NCBI GenBank assembly: GCA_016716365.1
Contig: JADJWM010000003.1
Location: forward strand, 62,001-126,000
From: Chloracidobacterium sp.
GTDB lineage: Bacteria > Acidobacteriota > Blastocatellia > Pyrinomonadales > Pyrinomonadaceae
Direction of reading: 5' to 3'
Length of the DNA stretch: 64,000 nt
Part shown: positions 8,809 to 18,397 of the stretch, in pieces
Layout: each line of letters opens with the position of its first letter
How positions within the stretch are numbered: position 1 is the first letter of the stretch
Notes under the pieces: model-generated
What the model was told of the DNA's origin: nothing
Seen by the model: only the letters and a program-made list of their open reading frames with translations
The model's database searches: none
Translations under genes and position numbers: made by a program

Positions 8809-9842
8809 TCCGGAGGCGGGGAGTTCGTTGAATGGGATTCGTAAGCCTGGACGATCATTTGCACCAGCTTATGCCGAACTACGTCCTTCTCGGTGAAATA
8901 GCAAAACTCGATGCCCTCGATGTCCTGCAGAACGACCTCCGCTTCTTTGATCCCGCTCTTTTGACCGCGGGGCAGGTCGATCTGGGTCTTATCGCCGGTA
9001 ACGACGGCCTTTGAGCCGAAGCCGATGCGCGTCAGGAACATCTTCATCTGTTCGCTGGTCGTGTTCTGCGCTTCGTCGAGGATGATGAACGCGTCGGAGA
9101 GCGTCCGGCCGCGCATAAAGGCGAGCGGTGCGATCTCGATGATGCGTTTTTCAAGCATCTTCGTGACCTTTTCGGCATCGACCAGATCGAACAGAGCGTC
9201 GTAAAGCGGTCTCAGGTAGGGATCGACCTTGTCTTGCAGATCGCCGGGAAGGAAGCCGAGGCGTTCGCCGGCTTCGACGGCCGGCCGGGTCAGGATAATG
9301 CGGCTGACCTGCTTCTTAAACAAAGCGTCGACAGCCATCGCCACGGCAAGAAAACTCTTGCCCGTACCCGCCACGCCGATCCCGAACACGAGGTCATTCG
9401 CAGCGATCGCGTCCAGGTATTTCCTTTGATTAGCCGTTTTCGGTGCGACCGTCTTCTTTCCGGACGGATTGAACCGATTTCGCTGGAAATGGTCCTTCAG
9501 GCTGTATGCGCGGTCCTCTGCGATCTGCTTGAATGCGTCCCGCAGTTCTTTGTCGGAAAAGTGCTCACCTTGTTCGAACAGGTCGCCGAAGTCTTCCAGG
9601 ATCGCTTCGACGGTCTTAATGTCGCGCGGGTCGCCGTCAATGAGCAGTTCGTTCCCGCGCGCGCCGATGTTTACGTCCAATAATGACTCGAGATATTTGA
9701 TGTTCTGGTCCTGAACGCCGAAAAGCGTATTCAGGCCCTGCGGCGGAAGTTCAAGTTTCTTAAGATCGCTCAAATTTTGCGGGAATCCCTCACAATCAGA
9801 TTCTACAAGGCTGAGGCTACTAAAGGTAGCTTCGGGTGTCAA
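8805..9842 (-). CDS. phoH: PhoH family ATPase
   Basis: About 345 residues with a KH-like N-terminal part and a P-loop ATPase domain: Walker A GIGVAGTGKS near residue 155, Walker B AFIILDEAQNTT near 255. PhoH proteins are cytosolic ATPases linked to RNA metabolism and often encoded directly before ybeY, as here with a 4-nt overlap. The start given is a TTG that includes about 23 residues not typical of the family. A second TTG at 9773 (before the SDLKKLELPP segment) would match the usual N terminus better, so the true start may be there. Confidence 0.93.
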   Translation of the reverse strand: MTPEATFSSLSLVESDCEGFPQNLSDLKKLELPPQGLNTLFGVQDQNIKYLESLLDVNIGARGNELLIDGDPRDIKTVEAILEDFGDLFEQGEHFSDKELRDAFKQIAEDRAYSLKDHFQRNRFNPSGKKTVAPKTANQRKYLDAIAANDLVFGIGVAGTGKSFLAVAMAVDALFKKQVSRIILTRPAVEAGERLGFLPGDLQDKVDPYLRPLYDALFDLVDAEKVTKMLEKRIIEIAPLAFMRGRTLSDAFIILDEAQNTTSEQMKMFLTRIGFGSKAVVTGDKTQIDLPRGQKSGIKEAEVVLQDIEGIEFCYFTEKDVVRHKLVQMIVQAYESHSTNSPPPE

Positions 9843-9924
9843 TCGGATCCTTTTGGCACGGCCGTTGCGTAATAAGATGGTGTTTCACAAAGCGTGTCTT
9901 GATTCGTTACAAGGGGGAGGGAAC

Positions 9925-10122
9925 ATGTTTAGATTCGGAAGAAATACGGAAAACGCAAATATCTTGTCGCTGCAGCTCACATCGCCGGCGGACGAGAAGG
10001 AGCGGCCGATCATCATCAGGAACCGGCGCCCGGAAACTCGGCCAACGCTTCGAAAGGACCTCTACAGGCGTGCGGATGGGTTTCTGATACGTTATCGGCT
10101 TAACCAGAGGCTATCTATCTGA
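9925..10122 (+). CDS. Small basic hypothetical protein
   Basis: A 65-residue protein beginning MFRFGRNTEN, rich in arginine, with no recognisable domain and no membrane segment. The ATG at 9925 is chosen because GGGAGG sits 6-10 nt before it; the frame upstream is open but looks untranslated. It is the first of three small plus-strand genes (9925-10657) with good ribosome-binding sites and short gaps, and the two downstream genes resemble stress-type proteins. I do not recognise the family. Confidence 0.5.
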   Translation: MFRFGRNTENANILSLQLTSPADEKERPIIIRNRRPETRPTLRKDLYRRADGFLIRYRLNQRLSI

Positions 10123-10146
10123 AACGTGCATGGGAGGTGAACATAG

Positions 10147-10356
10147 ATGCCGAAAAGAAAGGACGGGACCAGCAAATATACGGAAAAACAGGAGCGGAAG
10201 GCAGATCACATCGCGGAACAATATCGCGAAAAGGGTGTAGCGAAAAAGGAGGCCGAAGCCCGGGCGTGGGCGACCGTGAACAAACAGGACGGCGGCGGGA
10301 AAAATCCCGGCGGTTCGGGCCGGAAAGGATCAAGTTCGAAAAAGGAGGACAAATAG
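10147..10356 (+). CDS. Small lysine-rich 'plasmid stabilization'-annotated protein
   Basis: A 69-residue, highly charged protein with the phrase YTEKQERKADHIAEQY, then AWATVNK and a Gly/Ser/Lys-rich, probably disordered tail. Proteins of this pattern are widespread and are often annotated as plasmid stabilization proteins, although that function is not established and there is no plasmid context here. A GGGAGGTG precedes the ATG by 8 nt. It ends 1 nt before the next ATG, so it is in an operon with the YtxH-like gene. Confidence 0.75.
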   Translation: MPKRKDGTSKYTEKQERKADHIAEQYREKGVAKKEAEARAWATVNKQDGGGKNPGGSGRKGSSSKKEDK

Positions 10357-10357
10357 A

Positions 10358-10657
10358 ATGAACGGCAAGATAAATAAGGCATTAGCAATTTTGGGTGGTG
10401 TTGGAGCCGGAGCGGCGGCGATGTATTTCCTCGATCCCGATCGCGGACGGCGGCGTCGAGCCTTGGTCCGCGACAAAATGGTTGGGCTATCCCATGACGC
10501 TCAAAAGGCGGTCGTGGGCCGCGCAAGGCACCTTAGGAACAGAACGATCGGTCTTGCTCACGATGCGAAGGAACTTGTAGGCATCCGGAACGCCCCATCG
10601 TTGGAAACGGCGACGGAAAACGGTAAAGCTGCGGATGCTGCCCAGATGAATGCATAG
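10358..10657 (+). CDS. YtxH-like small membrane-anchored protein
   Basis: A 99-residue protein with one N-terminal transmembrane segment (about residues 7-24, glycine/alanine-rich) directly followed by YFLDPDRGRRRRA, a stop-transfer pattern seen in YtxH-like and BON-associated stress proteins. The rest is basic and helical, with two similar segments containing LSHDAQK and LAHDAKE about 22 residues apart, which may be a short internal repeat. The start is fixed by an AAGGAGG upstream. It is the last gene of the three-gene small-protein cluster. Precise role unknown; general stress or envelope function is only inferred. Confidence 0.65.
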   Translation: MNGKINKALAILGGVGAGAAAMYFLDPDRGRRRRALVRDKMVGLSHDAQKAVVGRARHLRNRTIGLAHDAKELVGIRNAPSLETATENGKAADAAQMNA

Positions 10658-11132
10658 GCGCGGCGGCAAGTCAGCTTCCAGTTGATGATGATCCGGGGCC
10701 GTAGGCTGCCGGGCGAGGTTGACGTGTGGTCTGTTTTTACTTGAGCAGTTGACGCCTCGTAAGATGCGGTATCGACGTTCCGTCTCACCAAAGGCGCGAA
10801 GGATTCGCGTTAGAGCTCTGTGAACATGAACGCTGGACACTGCGTGCAAGCGCCCTGGAGATGCCCGGTCAGTAGAGAAGTTGGTCGAGGCGTCTGTTGC
10901 CCGCGGAGGTGAAAGTGTGTACTTATTCGCACAAGGTGTGCAGGTTCTCGCGTGTCGCTATATAGCCGCTGTTTAGCGGCGATGTAACGGGTTCAGCGAG
11001 GCTAGTTTCTGAAGAGGGTCCGACGGCCTTGGATACGCGGCCCGCCTTTGCGACGATAAGGCGGGTTGTGCTATTCTTACTCCTTTGTAAAACGCTTGAT
11101 TTTTCATCTATTAGAGGAGCACTTTAATAAAA
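10658..11132. other. 475-nt gap upstream of atpD
   Basis: No convincing gene is seen on either strand. It holds a GC-rich inverted repeat at 11041-11065 (8-bp arms CCCGCCTT/AAGGCGGG, 9-nt loop) followed by a weak T-rich stretch, and an AGGAG at 11116-11120, 12 nt before the atpD ATG. The rest shows nothing recognisable. Confidence 0.5.
11041..11065 (+). terminator. Hairpin in the atpD leader
   Basis: A perfect 8-bp stem with a 9-nt loop, followed by TTGTGCTATTCTT. It could be a weak terminator for upstream transcription or an mRNA leader structure of atpD. The T-run is poor, so the terminator call is tentative. Confidence 0.4.
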
Positions 11133-12644
<1,512 letters not shown>

Positions 12645-12656
12645 ACGGCTAATTCC

Positions 12657-12703
12657 AAGCTCCAGGTCTAACGTTCTGACTACACGGAAACGGCCTGGAG
12701 CTT
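12657..12703 (+). repeat. Inverted repeat between atpD and atpC
   Basis: Perfect 10-bp arms AAGCTCCAGG and CCTGGAGCTT separated by 27 nt. As it is not followed by a T-run it is unlikely to be a terminator; an intercistronic mRNA stem that sets the beta:epsilon ratio or protects the atpD message is possible. Confidence 0.55.
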
Positions 12704-12730
12704 TGAACCTGGAATCAAGAACCTGGAAAT

Positions 12731-13129
12731 ATGCTCAAGTTAGAGATCGTAACCCCAGAACGGAAGCTGATCGATGCCGAGGTGGATTCGGTAACTGTAC
12801 CGACCGCATCGGGCGAAGCGGGGATCCTGGCAAACCATGCTCCGCTCATTTCGGCCCTCAAGCCCGGCGTGCTTTCATATACCGCGAAAGGAACATCGGA
12901 GAGCCTCGCCGTTTCAAGCGGGTTTGTCGAGGTGAATTCAAACGTCGTGTCGGTACTGACCGACCTTGCCGAAACTCCGGATGAGATCGATACCGTCCGA
13001 GCGCGGCAGGATAAAGAGGAGGCAGATAAGGAACTGTCGGCCGCCGCCGCGGCCCCGATCGAGGAGACGGCAGACATCCGCGAACGCATCGAATTTGCCC
13101 AGGCAAAACTCGGTCTTGCCCGAAAATAG
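12731..13129 (+). CDS. atpC: F1F0 ATP synthase subunit epsilon
   Basis: A 132-residue protein with the family's beta-sandwich N-terminal domain (begins MLKLEIVTPERKL; GEAGILANHAPLI near residues 33-45) and a helical C-terminal part (about 90-132). Epsilon links the F1 rotor to the membrane c-ring and can inhibit ATP hydrolysis. It lies 86 nt after atpD with a weak ribosome-binding site. A GC-rich terminator-like hairpin follows at 13156-13181. Confidence 0.95.
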   Translation: MLKLEIVTPERKLIDAEVDSVTVPTASGEAGILANHAPLISALKPGVLSYTAKGTSESLAVSSGFVEVNSNVVSVLTDLAETPDEIDTVRARQDKEEADKELSAAAAAPIEETADIRERIEFAQAKLGLARK

Positions 13130-13155
13130 CCGACGGCGAACTTTCCACTTTTAGG

Positions 13156-13181
13156 CCGGGTCCGCATCAGGGCCCGGTTTT
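13156..13181 (+). terminator. Probable rho-independent terminator of atpDC
   Basis: Arms CCGGG and CCCGG around a 12-nt loop, followed by TTTT, located 27 nt after the atpC stop. Confidence 0.55.
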
Positions 13182-13219
13182 ACAGTCTTAATCCGAAATT
13201 TTTCCACAAAAAAAAATCG

Positions 13220-13249
13220 TTGATTCGCGCACTCCGAATCTGATACGAT
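13220..13249 (+). promoter_or_regulatory. Putative sigma-70 promoter of the 13334 gene
   Basis: TTGATT at 13220-13225 and TACGAT at 13244-13249 are separated by 18 nt, just after an A-rich tract (13208-13216) that could act as an UP-like element. The predicted start of transcription is about 75 nt before the ATG of the secreted protein. Confidence 0.5.
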
Positions 13250-13333
13250 TTTAAGTGCGGAACTTCTCCGCGTCCTTCCCGATACGCTTTCGGGCTCACC
13301 AACACTTCAATTCCACAAGTTGAGAGTAATGTA

Positions 13334-14374
13334 ATGAACAAAATCCATCCATCCAGTTCTGGAACAAATTCCCCGTTTGCGTTCTCGATGAGGTCAATGA
13401 TAGCCGTGGCTGTGCTCGCAATGGCTGTCTTCGCTTTTTCAGCAGCCCGTGTGGACGCTCAGATCGTCATCAATACCTTGGGCACGCCCCATTCACAGAA
13501 TTTCGACGGTATGACCACCGGTGACGTCGATCTGTTCGACGAGATCACCGGAGCGCTGCCCGGTTTCCACTTCCTTCGAGAATTCGGCAACACCAACCCG
13601 AACGTTGGCTCGGCCGACGACGGCTCAGGAACCGCCGGCGGCTTTAAGAATTACGGCCAGTCGCTTCAGCTCGACCGGGCCCTTGGACTTTTTCCCGATC
13701 CTACAACCGGCACAATGCGGGCCGGAATACGGTTCGTTAACAACTCGGGTTTCTCGATCCACTCGATCGAAGTAACGTACACCGGCGAACAGTGGCGGGA
13801 CGGCGGAGGCCAGGCGGCCGAAACGTTGGTCTTTGCTTATAGAACCGACGTAAACGTTAACGATCTCGTGTCCGGTGTATATACGCCGGTATCGGCACTT
13901 CACTTTGTGTCGCCGACAGTCGGGCCGTTTGCGACCGATCTTGACGGTAATCAGGCGTCGAACCGCCAGACCCTTACCGCGACATTTCCGGTGGCAGTCG
14001 CCCACGGCTCGGAGTTTATGCTTCGCTGGGAGAAGCTTGACGCATCGGGCGACGATCACGGCTTGGCGATCGACGATCTGACGGTAACGCCCCGCGGTGC
14101 CTCGACGGCCGCTCCGATCAATATTTCGGGCCGCGTAGTCGACGCGAACGGCCGAGGCATTTCCCGCACGATGCTGGTCCTTTCGGGCGGATCGCTGGCC
14201 GAGCCAATGTTTACGCTCACCAACCCGTTCGGCTACTACACGTTCGCAAATGTCGAATCCGGCGAGGCCTACCTGCTTAGGGTCGAATCGAAGCGTCACC
14301 GTTTCGCGAATTCGAGCATCTTTATCAATCCTGACGATAATCTGACCGGGCTGGATTTCGTCGCGAACCCATAG
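13334..14374 (+). CDS. Secreted protein with C-terminal carboxypeptidase-regulatory-like domain
   Basis: A 346-residue protein with a long signal peptide (hydrophobic about residues 22-40, then ARVDAQ). Residues about 45-255 form a beta-rich module of unknown function, beginning with INTLGTPHSQNFDGM, as seen in secreted proteins with a concanavalin-like or PEP-CTERM-type context. Residues about 262-346 are a carboxypeptidase regulatory-like (CarboxypepD_reg) Ig-like domain with ISGRVVDANGRGISRTM and GYYTFANVESGE. Such domains are frequent in acidobacterial surface proteins and probably serve adhesion or structural roles. It has its own promoter and terminator. No enzyme motif is visible. Confidence 0.75.
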   Translation: MNKIHPSSSGTNSPFAFSMRSMIAVAVLAMAVFAFSAARVDAQIVINTLGTPHSQNFDGMTTGDVDLFDEITGALPGFHFLREFGNTNPNVGSADDGSGTAGGFKNYGQSLQLDRALGLFPDPTTGTMRAGIRFVNNSGFSIHSIEVTYTGEQWRDGGGQAAETLVFAYRTDVNVNDLVSGVYTPVSALHFVSPTVGPFATDLDGNQASNRQTLTATFPVAVAHGSEFMLRWEKLDASGDDHGLAIDDLTVTPRGASTAAPINISGRVVDANGRGISRTMLVLSGGSLAEPMFTLTNPFGYYTFANVESGEAYLLRVESKRHRFANSSIFINPDDNLTGLDFVANP

Positions 14375-14401
14375 TTCGTTTACCTACATTGCCCTTACCT
14401 G

Positions 14402-14432
14402 AAAAGGCGTCCGCATTTGCGGATGCCTTTTT
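14402..14432 (+). terminator. Rho-independent terminator
   Basis: Nearly perfect stem AAAGGCGTCCGCA / TGCGGATGCCTTT with a very short loop and TTTTT at the end, 28 nt after the secreted-protein stop. Confidence 0.85.
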
Positions 14433-14525
14433 CTATTGGTCGTGTTCGGGCCCCGAGACATCGGCGACCCGGCTGTTGTTGCGGCGGCCGTCGTCGCCCT
14501 TGAGGTGTTATAATTCCATCGAAAG

Positions 14526-15785
14526 ATGGAAACCCCGAGCCTCGCTATCCTGTTCGAAGAGTCCGCCGACCGACGGCCTCAGACGGTCTCTGAGCTTAAC
14601 TCGGAGATCAAGTCCGTGCTCGAATCAGGCTTCGGATCGGTGTGGGTCGAGGGCGAGATCACGAATTTCCATTCGGCCGCCTCGGGACATTGGTATTTTT
14701 CGCTTACAGACGGCGGTTCGCTTATAAAGGCCGCTTGTTTCAAAGGCACTAACTTTCGGATCCGCTTCAAGCCGTCGAACGGCCTGCATGTTCGCTGCCG
14801 GGGTAGGGTCACGACCTACGAAAAACGCGGGGAATATCAGCTTCTTGTCGAATCGCTCGAGCCGGTCGGCGAGGGTGCGCTGATCGCTGCGTTCGAGCAG
14901 GTAAAGGCGAGGCTGAATGCCGAGGGCCTGTTCGATCCGGCCCTGAAGCGGCCTTTGCCGCCGTATCCTAAGCGTGTCGGTGTCGTCACATCGCGAACCG
15001 GGGCCGCTGTCGAGGATATCCTGACCGTGCTGAACAGGCGGGCGCGTTCGGTCAACGTCGTGATCGTACCGACGCTTGTGCAGGGTGAACAGGCCCCGGA
15101 GCAGATCGTCGCCGCCATCGGCCTTGCGAACGAGTACAACGCCGGCGGGGCCGATGGCGAGCCGCTCGACGTGCTGATCGTAGGCCGCGGAGGCGGGTCG
15201 GCCGAAGATCTTTGGGCATTCAATGACGAGCAAGTCGCACGGGCCATTCGGGCATCCGCGATCCCAGTCATCTCGGCCGTCGGGCATGAGATCGATTTCT
15301 CGATAGCCGACATGGCCGCCGACCTTCGGGCTCCAACGCCGTCGGCCGCGGCCGAGATTGTGGCGGCGAGCGAAGAGGAATTATTGAAGCGGGTGGGCCA
15401 ACTGCAGATCGAGTTGAGCCAAAAGATCAGGCTAAAGCTATTAGCGGCCGGCTCCGCGCTTAAGTCGGCCGAACTAGCCGCGGTCTTCTCTCGATTCCCG
15501 GATCGTCTGCGCCAGCTTGGTCATCGGCTCGAACTCATTGGCCATCGCATCGAAACCGCAGTAGGCGAGAATTTGTCTAAAAAAGGCATCCGTTTGCAGC
15601 ATGCGATCTCTCGTCTCGACGCCCTATCGCCGCTGTCGGTCCTGACCCGCGGTTATTCGATCACACAAAAAATGAGCGGCGAGATCGTCCGCGACGTGCA
15701 TCAAACGAAGGTCGGCGAAGCGGTGTGGATCAGGTTGGCGAAGGGCAAGCTTGAGGCAAGCATAACCGATATTTCCGATCAGTGA
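14526..15785 (+). CDS. xseA: Exodeoxyribonuclease VII large subunit
   Basis: A 419-residue protein with an N-terminal OB-fold (WVEGEITNFHSAASGHWYFSL near residues 38-58) and the nuclease core containing RGGGSAEDLWAFNDE and AVGHEIDFSIAD, the catalytic motifs of the family. With XseB it degrades single-stranded DNA to oligonucleotides in DNA repair. It starts the group xseA, a DUF2939-like gene and xseB, all in one direction with short gaps. Length matches the usual 400-450 residues. Confidence 0.96.
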   Translation: METPSLAILFEESADRRPQTVSELNSEIKSVLESGFGSVWVEGEITNFHSAASGHWYFSLTDGGSLIKAACFKGTNFRIRFKPSNGLHVRCRGRVTTYEKRGEYQLLVESLEPVGEGALIAAFEQVKARLNAEGLFDPALKRPLPPYPKRVGVVTSRTGAAVEDILTVLNRRARSVNVVIVPTLVQGEQAPEQIVAAIGLANEYNAGGADGEPLDVLIVGRGGGSAEDLWAFNDEQVARAIRASAIPVISAVGHEIDFSIADMAADLRAPTPSAAAEIVAASEEELLKRVGQLQIELSQKIRLKLLAAGSALKSAELAAVFSRFPDRLRQLGHRLELIGHRIETAVGENLSKKGIRLQHAISRLDALSPLSVLTRGYSITQKMSGEIVRDVHQTKVGEAVWIRLAKGKLEASITDISDQ

Positions 15786-15797
15786 AGAGGTTTGAAA

Positions 15798-16559
15798 TTG
15801 AGTAAGAACGATCAGTCCGATCTGGGCCTACCCGCAAACGCGGTCAAGGCAGCGCAAACGAGCGGAAGCGCGCGGCCGAAGCGGCAACGCCTGAAAGTGG
15901 TAATTTTGACGGCATCGCTGACCGTAGCGGTCGTGGCAATGTTGTGCGGAGCCGCGGCATTCCTTTACTGGCAATATTTGAAGACGACGCCGCAATACGC
16001 CCTGGCCTCGATCGTCGAAGCGGCCCGTGCGGATGATCGCGCGAAAATAGAACAGCTTATTGATGTCGATTCGGTGGTCGATGATTTTGTGCCGCAGGTG
16101 ACCGGCAAGGCGGTGGAACTCTACGGACGCGGCATCGACCCCGAGGTTGTAAGGCGTGCGGCGAAGATCGCCGAACCGGTAATGCCCGCGATCAAGGAAC
16201 GTGCTCGTGCTGAACTACCGGGGGCGATCCGGCGACAGCTGACCGGATTCGAGAACTTTCCGTTCGCCGCACTGGTGATCGGGGCCGACCGGTATTTTGA
16301 TATCGGGGTCGAGGGTGAGACCGCAGTGGTGAAAAGCAAGCTGCCGGGCCATTCGTTCGAGGTCCGGATGAGACGCGAAGAGGGCCAATGGGCCATAGCG
16401 GCGGTCCGCGATGACGAACTTGCCAGACAGATCGCCGAGCGGATCGGGCAGGAGATAATGTCGATCGCGGTGAACGGTGGCGGAAAAGGCGGCGGATCGC
16501 TGCGATCCATAAAGAACCTCAACGAAATGCTCAAAGAGGCCGAAAAACTATTTGAATGA
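15798..16559 (+). CDS. DUF2939-like membrane-anchored protein
   Basis: About 253 residues: a charged cytosolic N terminus, one transmembrane helix (about residues 38-60), then an extracytoplasmic domain starting TTPQYALASIVEAARADD, which resembles DUF2939 proteins (family of unknown function). The TTG at 15798 is preferred since AGAGG lies 7 nt before it; the TTG at 15792 is an alternative. It is inserted between xseA and xseB, and overlaps the xseB start by 4 nt, so it is translated as part of that operon. A glycine-rich stretch (GGGKGGGSL) lies near the C terminus. There is no evidence that it takes part in exonuclease VII function. Confidence 0.7.
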   Translation: MSKNDQSDLGLPANAVKAAQTSGSARPKRQRLKVVILTASLTVAVVAMLCGAAAFLYWQYLKTTPQYALASIVEAARADDRAKIEQLIDVDSVVDDFVPQVTGKAVELYGRGIDPEVVRRAAKIAEPVMPAIKERARAELPGAIRRQLTGFENFPFAALVIGADRYFDIGVEGETAVVKSKLPGHSFEVRMRREEGQWAIAAVRDDELARQIAERIGQEIMSIAVNGGGKGGGSLRSIKNLNEMLKEAEKLFE

Positions 16560-16780
16560 CCATGGCGACAACATTTGAAGCATCTCTAAACGAACTTGAA
16601 GGGATCGTCAAGAAACTTGAAGAAGGCGACCTTCCGCTTGAAGACAGCCTAAAGCTTTTTGAGGACGGCGTACGGCTCTCTCGAGAATGCCGGGAACGAT
16701 TGTCCGCCGCCGAGCGGCGCATCGAGGTGCTCACCCGCGGCCCCGACGGCGATATTGTTGTTGAACCGGCTGCCGAGTGA
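16556..16780 (+). CDS. xseB: Exodeoxyribonuclease VII small subunit
   Basis: A 74-residue helical protein with the family signature FEASLNELEGIVKKLEEGDL near the N terminus and LEDSLKLFEDGVRL following. XseB subunits bind the coiled-coil arms of XseA. The ATG overlaps the preceding stop (ATGA), with an alternative ATG at 16562. Length matches the family. Confidence 0.94.
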   Translation: MTMATTFEASLNELEGIVKKLEEGDLPLEDSLKLFEDGVRLSRECRERLSAAERRIEVLTRGPDGDIVVEPAAE

Positions 16781-16783
16781 ACC

Positions 16784-17041
16784 CTAGCGAGTCGCGAAAA
16801 GAAGTACGCCGAGGAGCGCAAACATTACGACAACGAGCCCGAGAATGATCACCGCGACGATCGCCGAGTAGATCACGATGCCCGTCGTGTTCTCTCGCCC
16901 GGTCTTGCCGTTATAAGCTTTTCCGCAACCCTGACACTTAACGTGATTGAGTATCTTCGGGCCCAGAACACCGCCCCACCACGTAAATCTCACCTTTTCG
17001 GCGTTCGATTGCCCACAATGCGGGCACGCAGCGTATTCCAT
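16784..17041 (-). CDS. Small membrane protein with N-terminal zinc ribbon
   Basis: An 85-residue protein with two CxxC pairs (CPHC near residue 6, CQGC near 36) forming a likely zinc ribbon, a tryptophan-containing loop WWGG between them, and a C-terminal transmembrane helix (about residues 53-82). It starts 2 nt after the stop of the selenocysteine-type peroxiredoxin gene, so it is in the same transcription unit. No catalytic motif is visible; it might be an inner-membrane accessory protein. It converges with xseB with a 3-nt gap. Confidence 0.72.
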   Translation of the reverse strand: MEYAACPHCGQSNAEKVRFTWWGGVLGPKILNHVKCQGCGKAYNGKTGRENTTGIVIYSAIVAVIILGLVVVMFALLGVLLFATR

Positions 17042-17043
17042 CG

Positions 17044-17595
17044 TTATGGGTTGGGGGCTTTCTTTCGGTCGAGGATATTGCAGACCTGCAGTGCCCCGGT
17101 CGGATCGATAGCCGTATTACCGACCTCGACATGTTGTATGATTCCTTCCTTGTCGACCACAAAAGTCGCTCGACGGCCGAACGCCCTGGCTTCATCGTAA
17201 AGTCCGTAAGCCTTTGTCGCGTCCCTTTTCCAATCACTTAGAAGGGGAAATGTTACTTTCAAGTCCTCGGCGAACCTTTTGTTCGAATACGCGCTGTCCA
17301 TTGAAATGCCGAGTATTTGAGTTTCAGTAGCGTCGAATTTGGCCAGATCAGACTGATAGGCCTGAAGTTCGCGCGCTCAGCCGCCTGTAAAGGCGAAGAC
17401 GTAAAAAGCAAGGACGACGTTCTTCTTCCCTCTGAAATCGCTCAGTTTTACGGGCTTGCCGGCGGTGTCGTTCAAGGTGAAGTCGGGTGCCTGCATCCCG
17501 ACCTTTAAGTGTGTTGCCGGCGGGGCAGGGGTCTGCGAGACCACGACCGAACAAAGTACAAACGCGAGAACGGTCAACAAAAGGGTCCGTTTCAT
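17044..17595 (-). CDS. Exported peroxiredoxin, probable selenoprotein (in-frame TGA = Sec73)
   Basis: Read through one TGA, this is a 183-residue AhpC/TSA-type peroxiredoxin: signal peptide (about residues 1-20), then APDFTLNDTAGKPVKLSDF, NVVLAFYVFAFTGG, the TGA at 17377-17379 (residue 73), AREL, and a C-terminal half with FPLLSDWKRDATKAYGLY and RATFVVDKEG. The TGA sits exactly at the peroxidatic cysteine position, both halves are in the same frame, and no other stop occurs. A hairpin with a GU apical loop lies 15-36 nt after the TGA, as in bacterial SECIS elements. A GAGG 8 nt before the ATG sets the start. Prx selenoproteins are known in bacteria (family knowledge). The alternative is a point mutation from TGC/TGT. 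Standard annotation would split it in two. Confidence 0.8.
17341..17362 (-). promoter_or_regulatory. Putative bacterial SECIS hairpin
   Basis: In the mRNA, GGCC pairs with GGCC around an inner AUCA/UGAU stem with apical loop GUC; a single unpaired U lies on the 5' side of the inner stem. The GU begins 24 nt after the UGA, within the 16-37 nt range usual for bacterial SECIS elements, and the bulged U plus GU loop resemble the E. coli fdhF element (established knowledge). Confidence 0.6.
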
Positions 17596-17615
17596 AATTA
17601 GAACCTCACAATAGA

Positions 17616-17652
17616 AGAGCCGTTCGCGGGTATCTCACCTGCGAACGGCTCT
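17616..17652 (-). terminator. Hairpin between the Bax1-like and Sec-peroxiredoxin genes
   Basis: A 12-bp perfect stem AGAGCCGTTCGC / GCGAACGGCTCT with a 13-nt loop, followed on the minus strand by TTCTATTG. It lies just after the Bax1-like gene and before the peroxiredoxin gene. The T-run is weak but the stem is strong. Confidence 0.65.
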
Positions 17653-17668
17653 AGATTAGCGCAACTTG

Positions 17669-18379
17669 CTATTCGCGCGAACTGAAGATCGTCAGAATGT
17701 ACCAGAACAGCAGAGCGATGCTGGCGAAAAGGGTCAGCGACGCGGCGACGTGCTGGTTCGTGTTGAACCTGTGCAGGACGTTTGACGTTTCGTACAGGAT
17801 CGCCGTTCCTGCGAATGCGACCATGATGAACGCGAACACACTGCCGAGCGAGAAGCCGAAGATCGCGCTCGAAACGATGAAACCCAGAGCCACGAATCCG
17901 CCGATGGCCAAGATCGGGCCAAGGAAAGAAAAATCGCTGCGTGTGATGAAGACCGTCGCGGTGATCCCTAGGAAAAGCCCGAGCGTCACGATCCCGGCCT
18001 TTATCAGGACCGATCCGTCATCGGCGTAATAGGTAGAAAGAATGATGAGCGGGACAAAGATCACGGCCTCGGCCACGATAAAGATCCCTAGCCCGAGATA
18101 CTGCGTAAGCTTTGAGGTCTCGGACGTTGCCCACCGGTTCGCGAGGAACGAAACGAGCATGAACAGCCCGAGTACCAGCAGCCAACCCATCGCGCCACCG
18201 CTGAAGATCAAACCGCCGATCATGCCTGCGGCCGGCGTTACGAACAAGAATGCCTCCACGCCGATAAACGCAAGGATCGCCGCCGCCAGCAGCATATACG
18301 TCTTCCGGATGAACTGCGCCCGCTGAGTTGGAAGGGCCTCAGCAGCCGATTGACCAAATGACGTTGTGAATTCGTTCAT
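17669..18379 (-). CDS. Bax inhibitor-1/YccA family membrane protein
   Basis: A 236-residue protein with a short cytosolic N terminus and about seven transmembrane helices spread over residues 28-234. The phrases TYMLLAAAILAFIGVEAF at the start of the helical part and AFIMVAFAGTAILYETSNV in the later part are typical of the BI-1/YccA/YbhL family, whose members are thought to act as pH-sensitive Ca2+ leak channels or to modulate FtsH (family knowledge). It is a single gene, with a hairpin after it. Physiological role in this organism is not known. Confidence 0.88.
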   Translation of the reverse strand: MNEFTTSFGQSAAEALPTQRAQFIRKTYMLLAAAILAFIGVEAFLFVTPAAGMIGGLIFSGGAMGWLLVLGLFMLVSFLANRWATSETSKLTQYLGLGIFIVAEAVIFVPLIILSTYYADDGSVLIKAGIVTLGLFLGITATVFITRSDFSFLGPILAIGGFVALGFIVSSAIFGFSLGSVFAFIMVAFAGTAILYETSNVLHRFNTNQHVAASLTLFASIALLFWYILTIFSSRE

Positions 18380-18397
18380 AGTATTTAGTTTCTTAGA

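Noticed and set aside
17377..17379. TGA as a simple nonsense mutation in the peroxiredoxin
   Set aside because: It falls exactly on the catalytic Cys codon, no other damage is present, and a SECIS-like hairpin follows, so selenocysteine is the better reading, although not proven.
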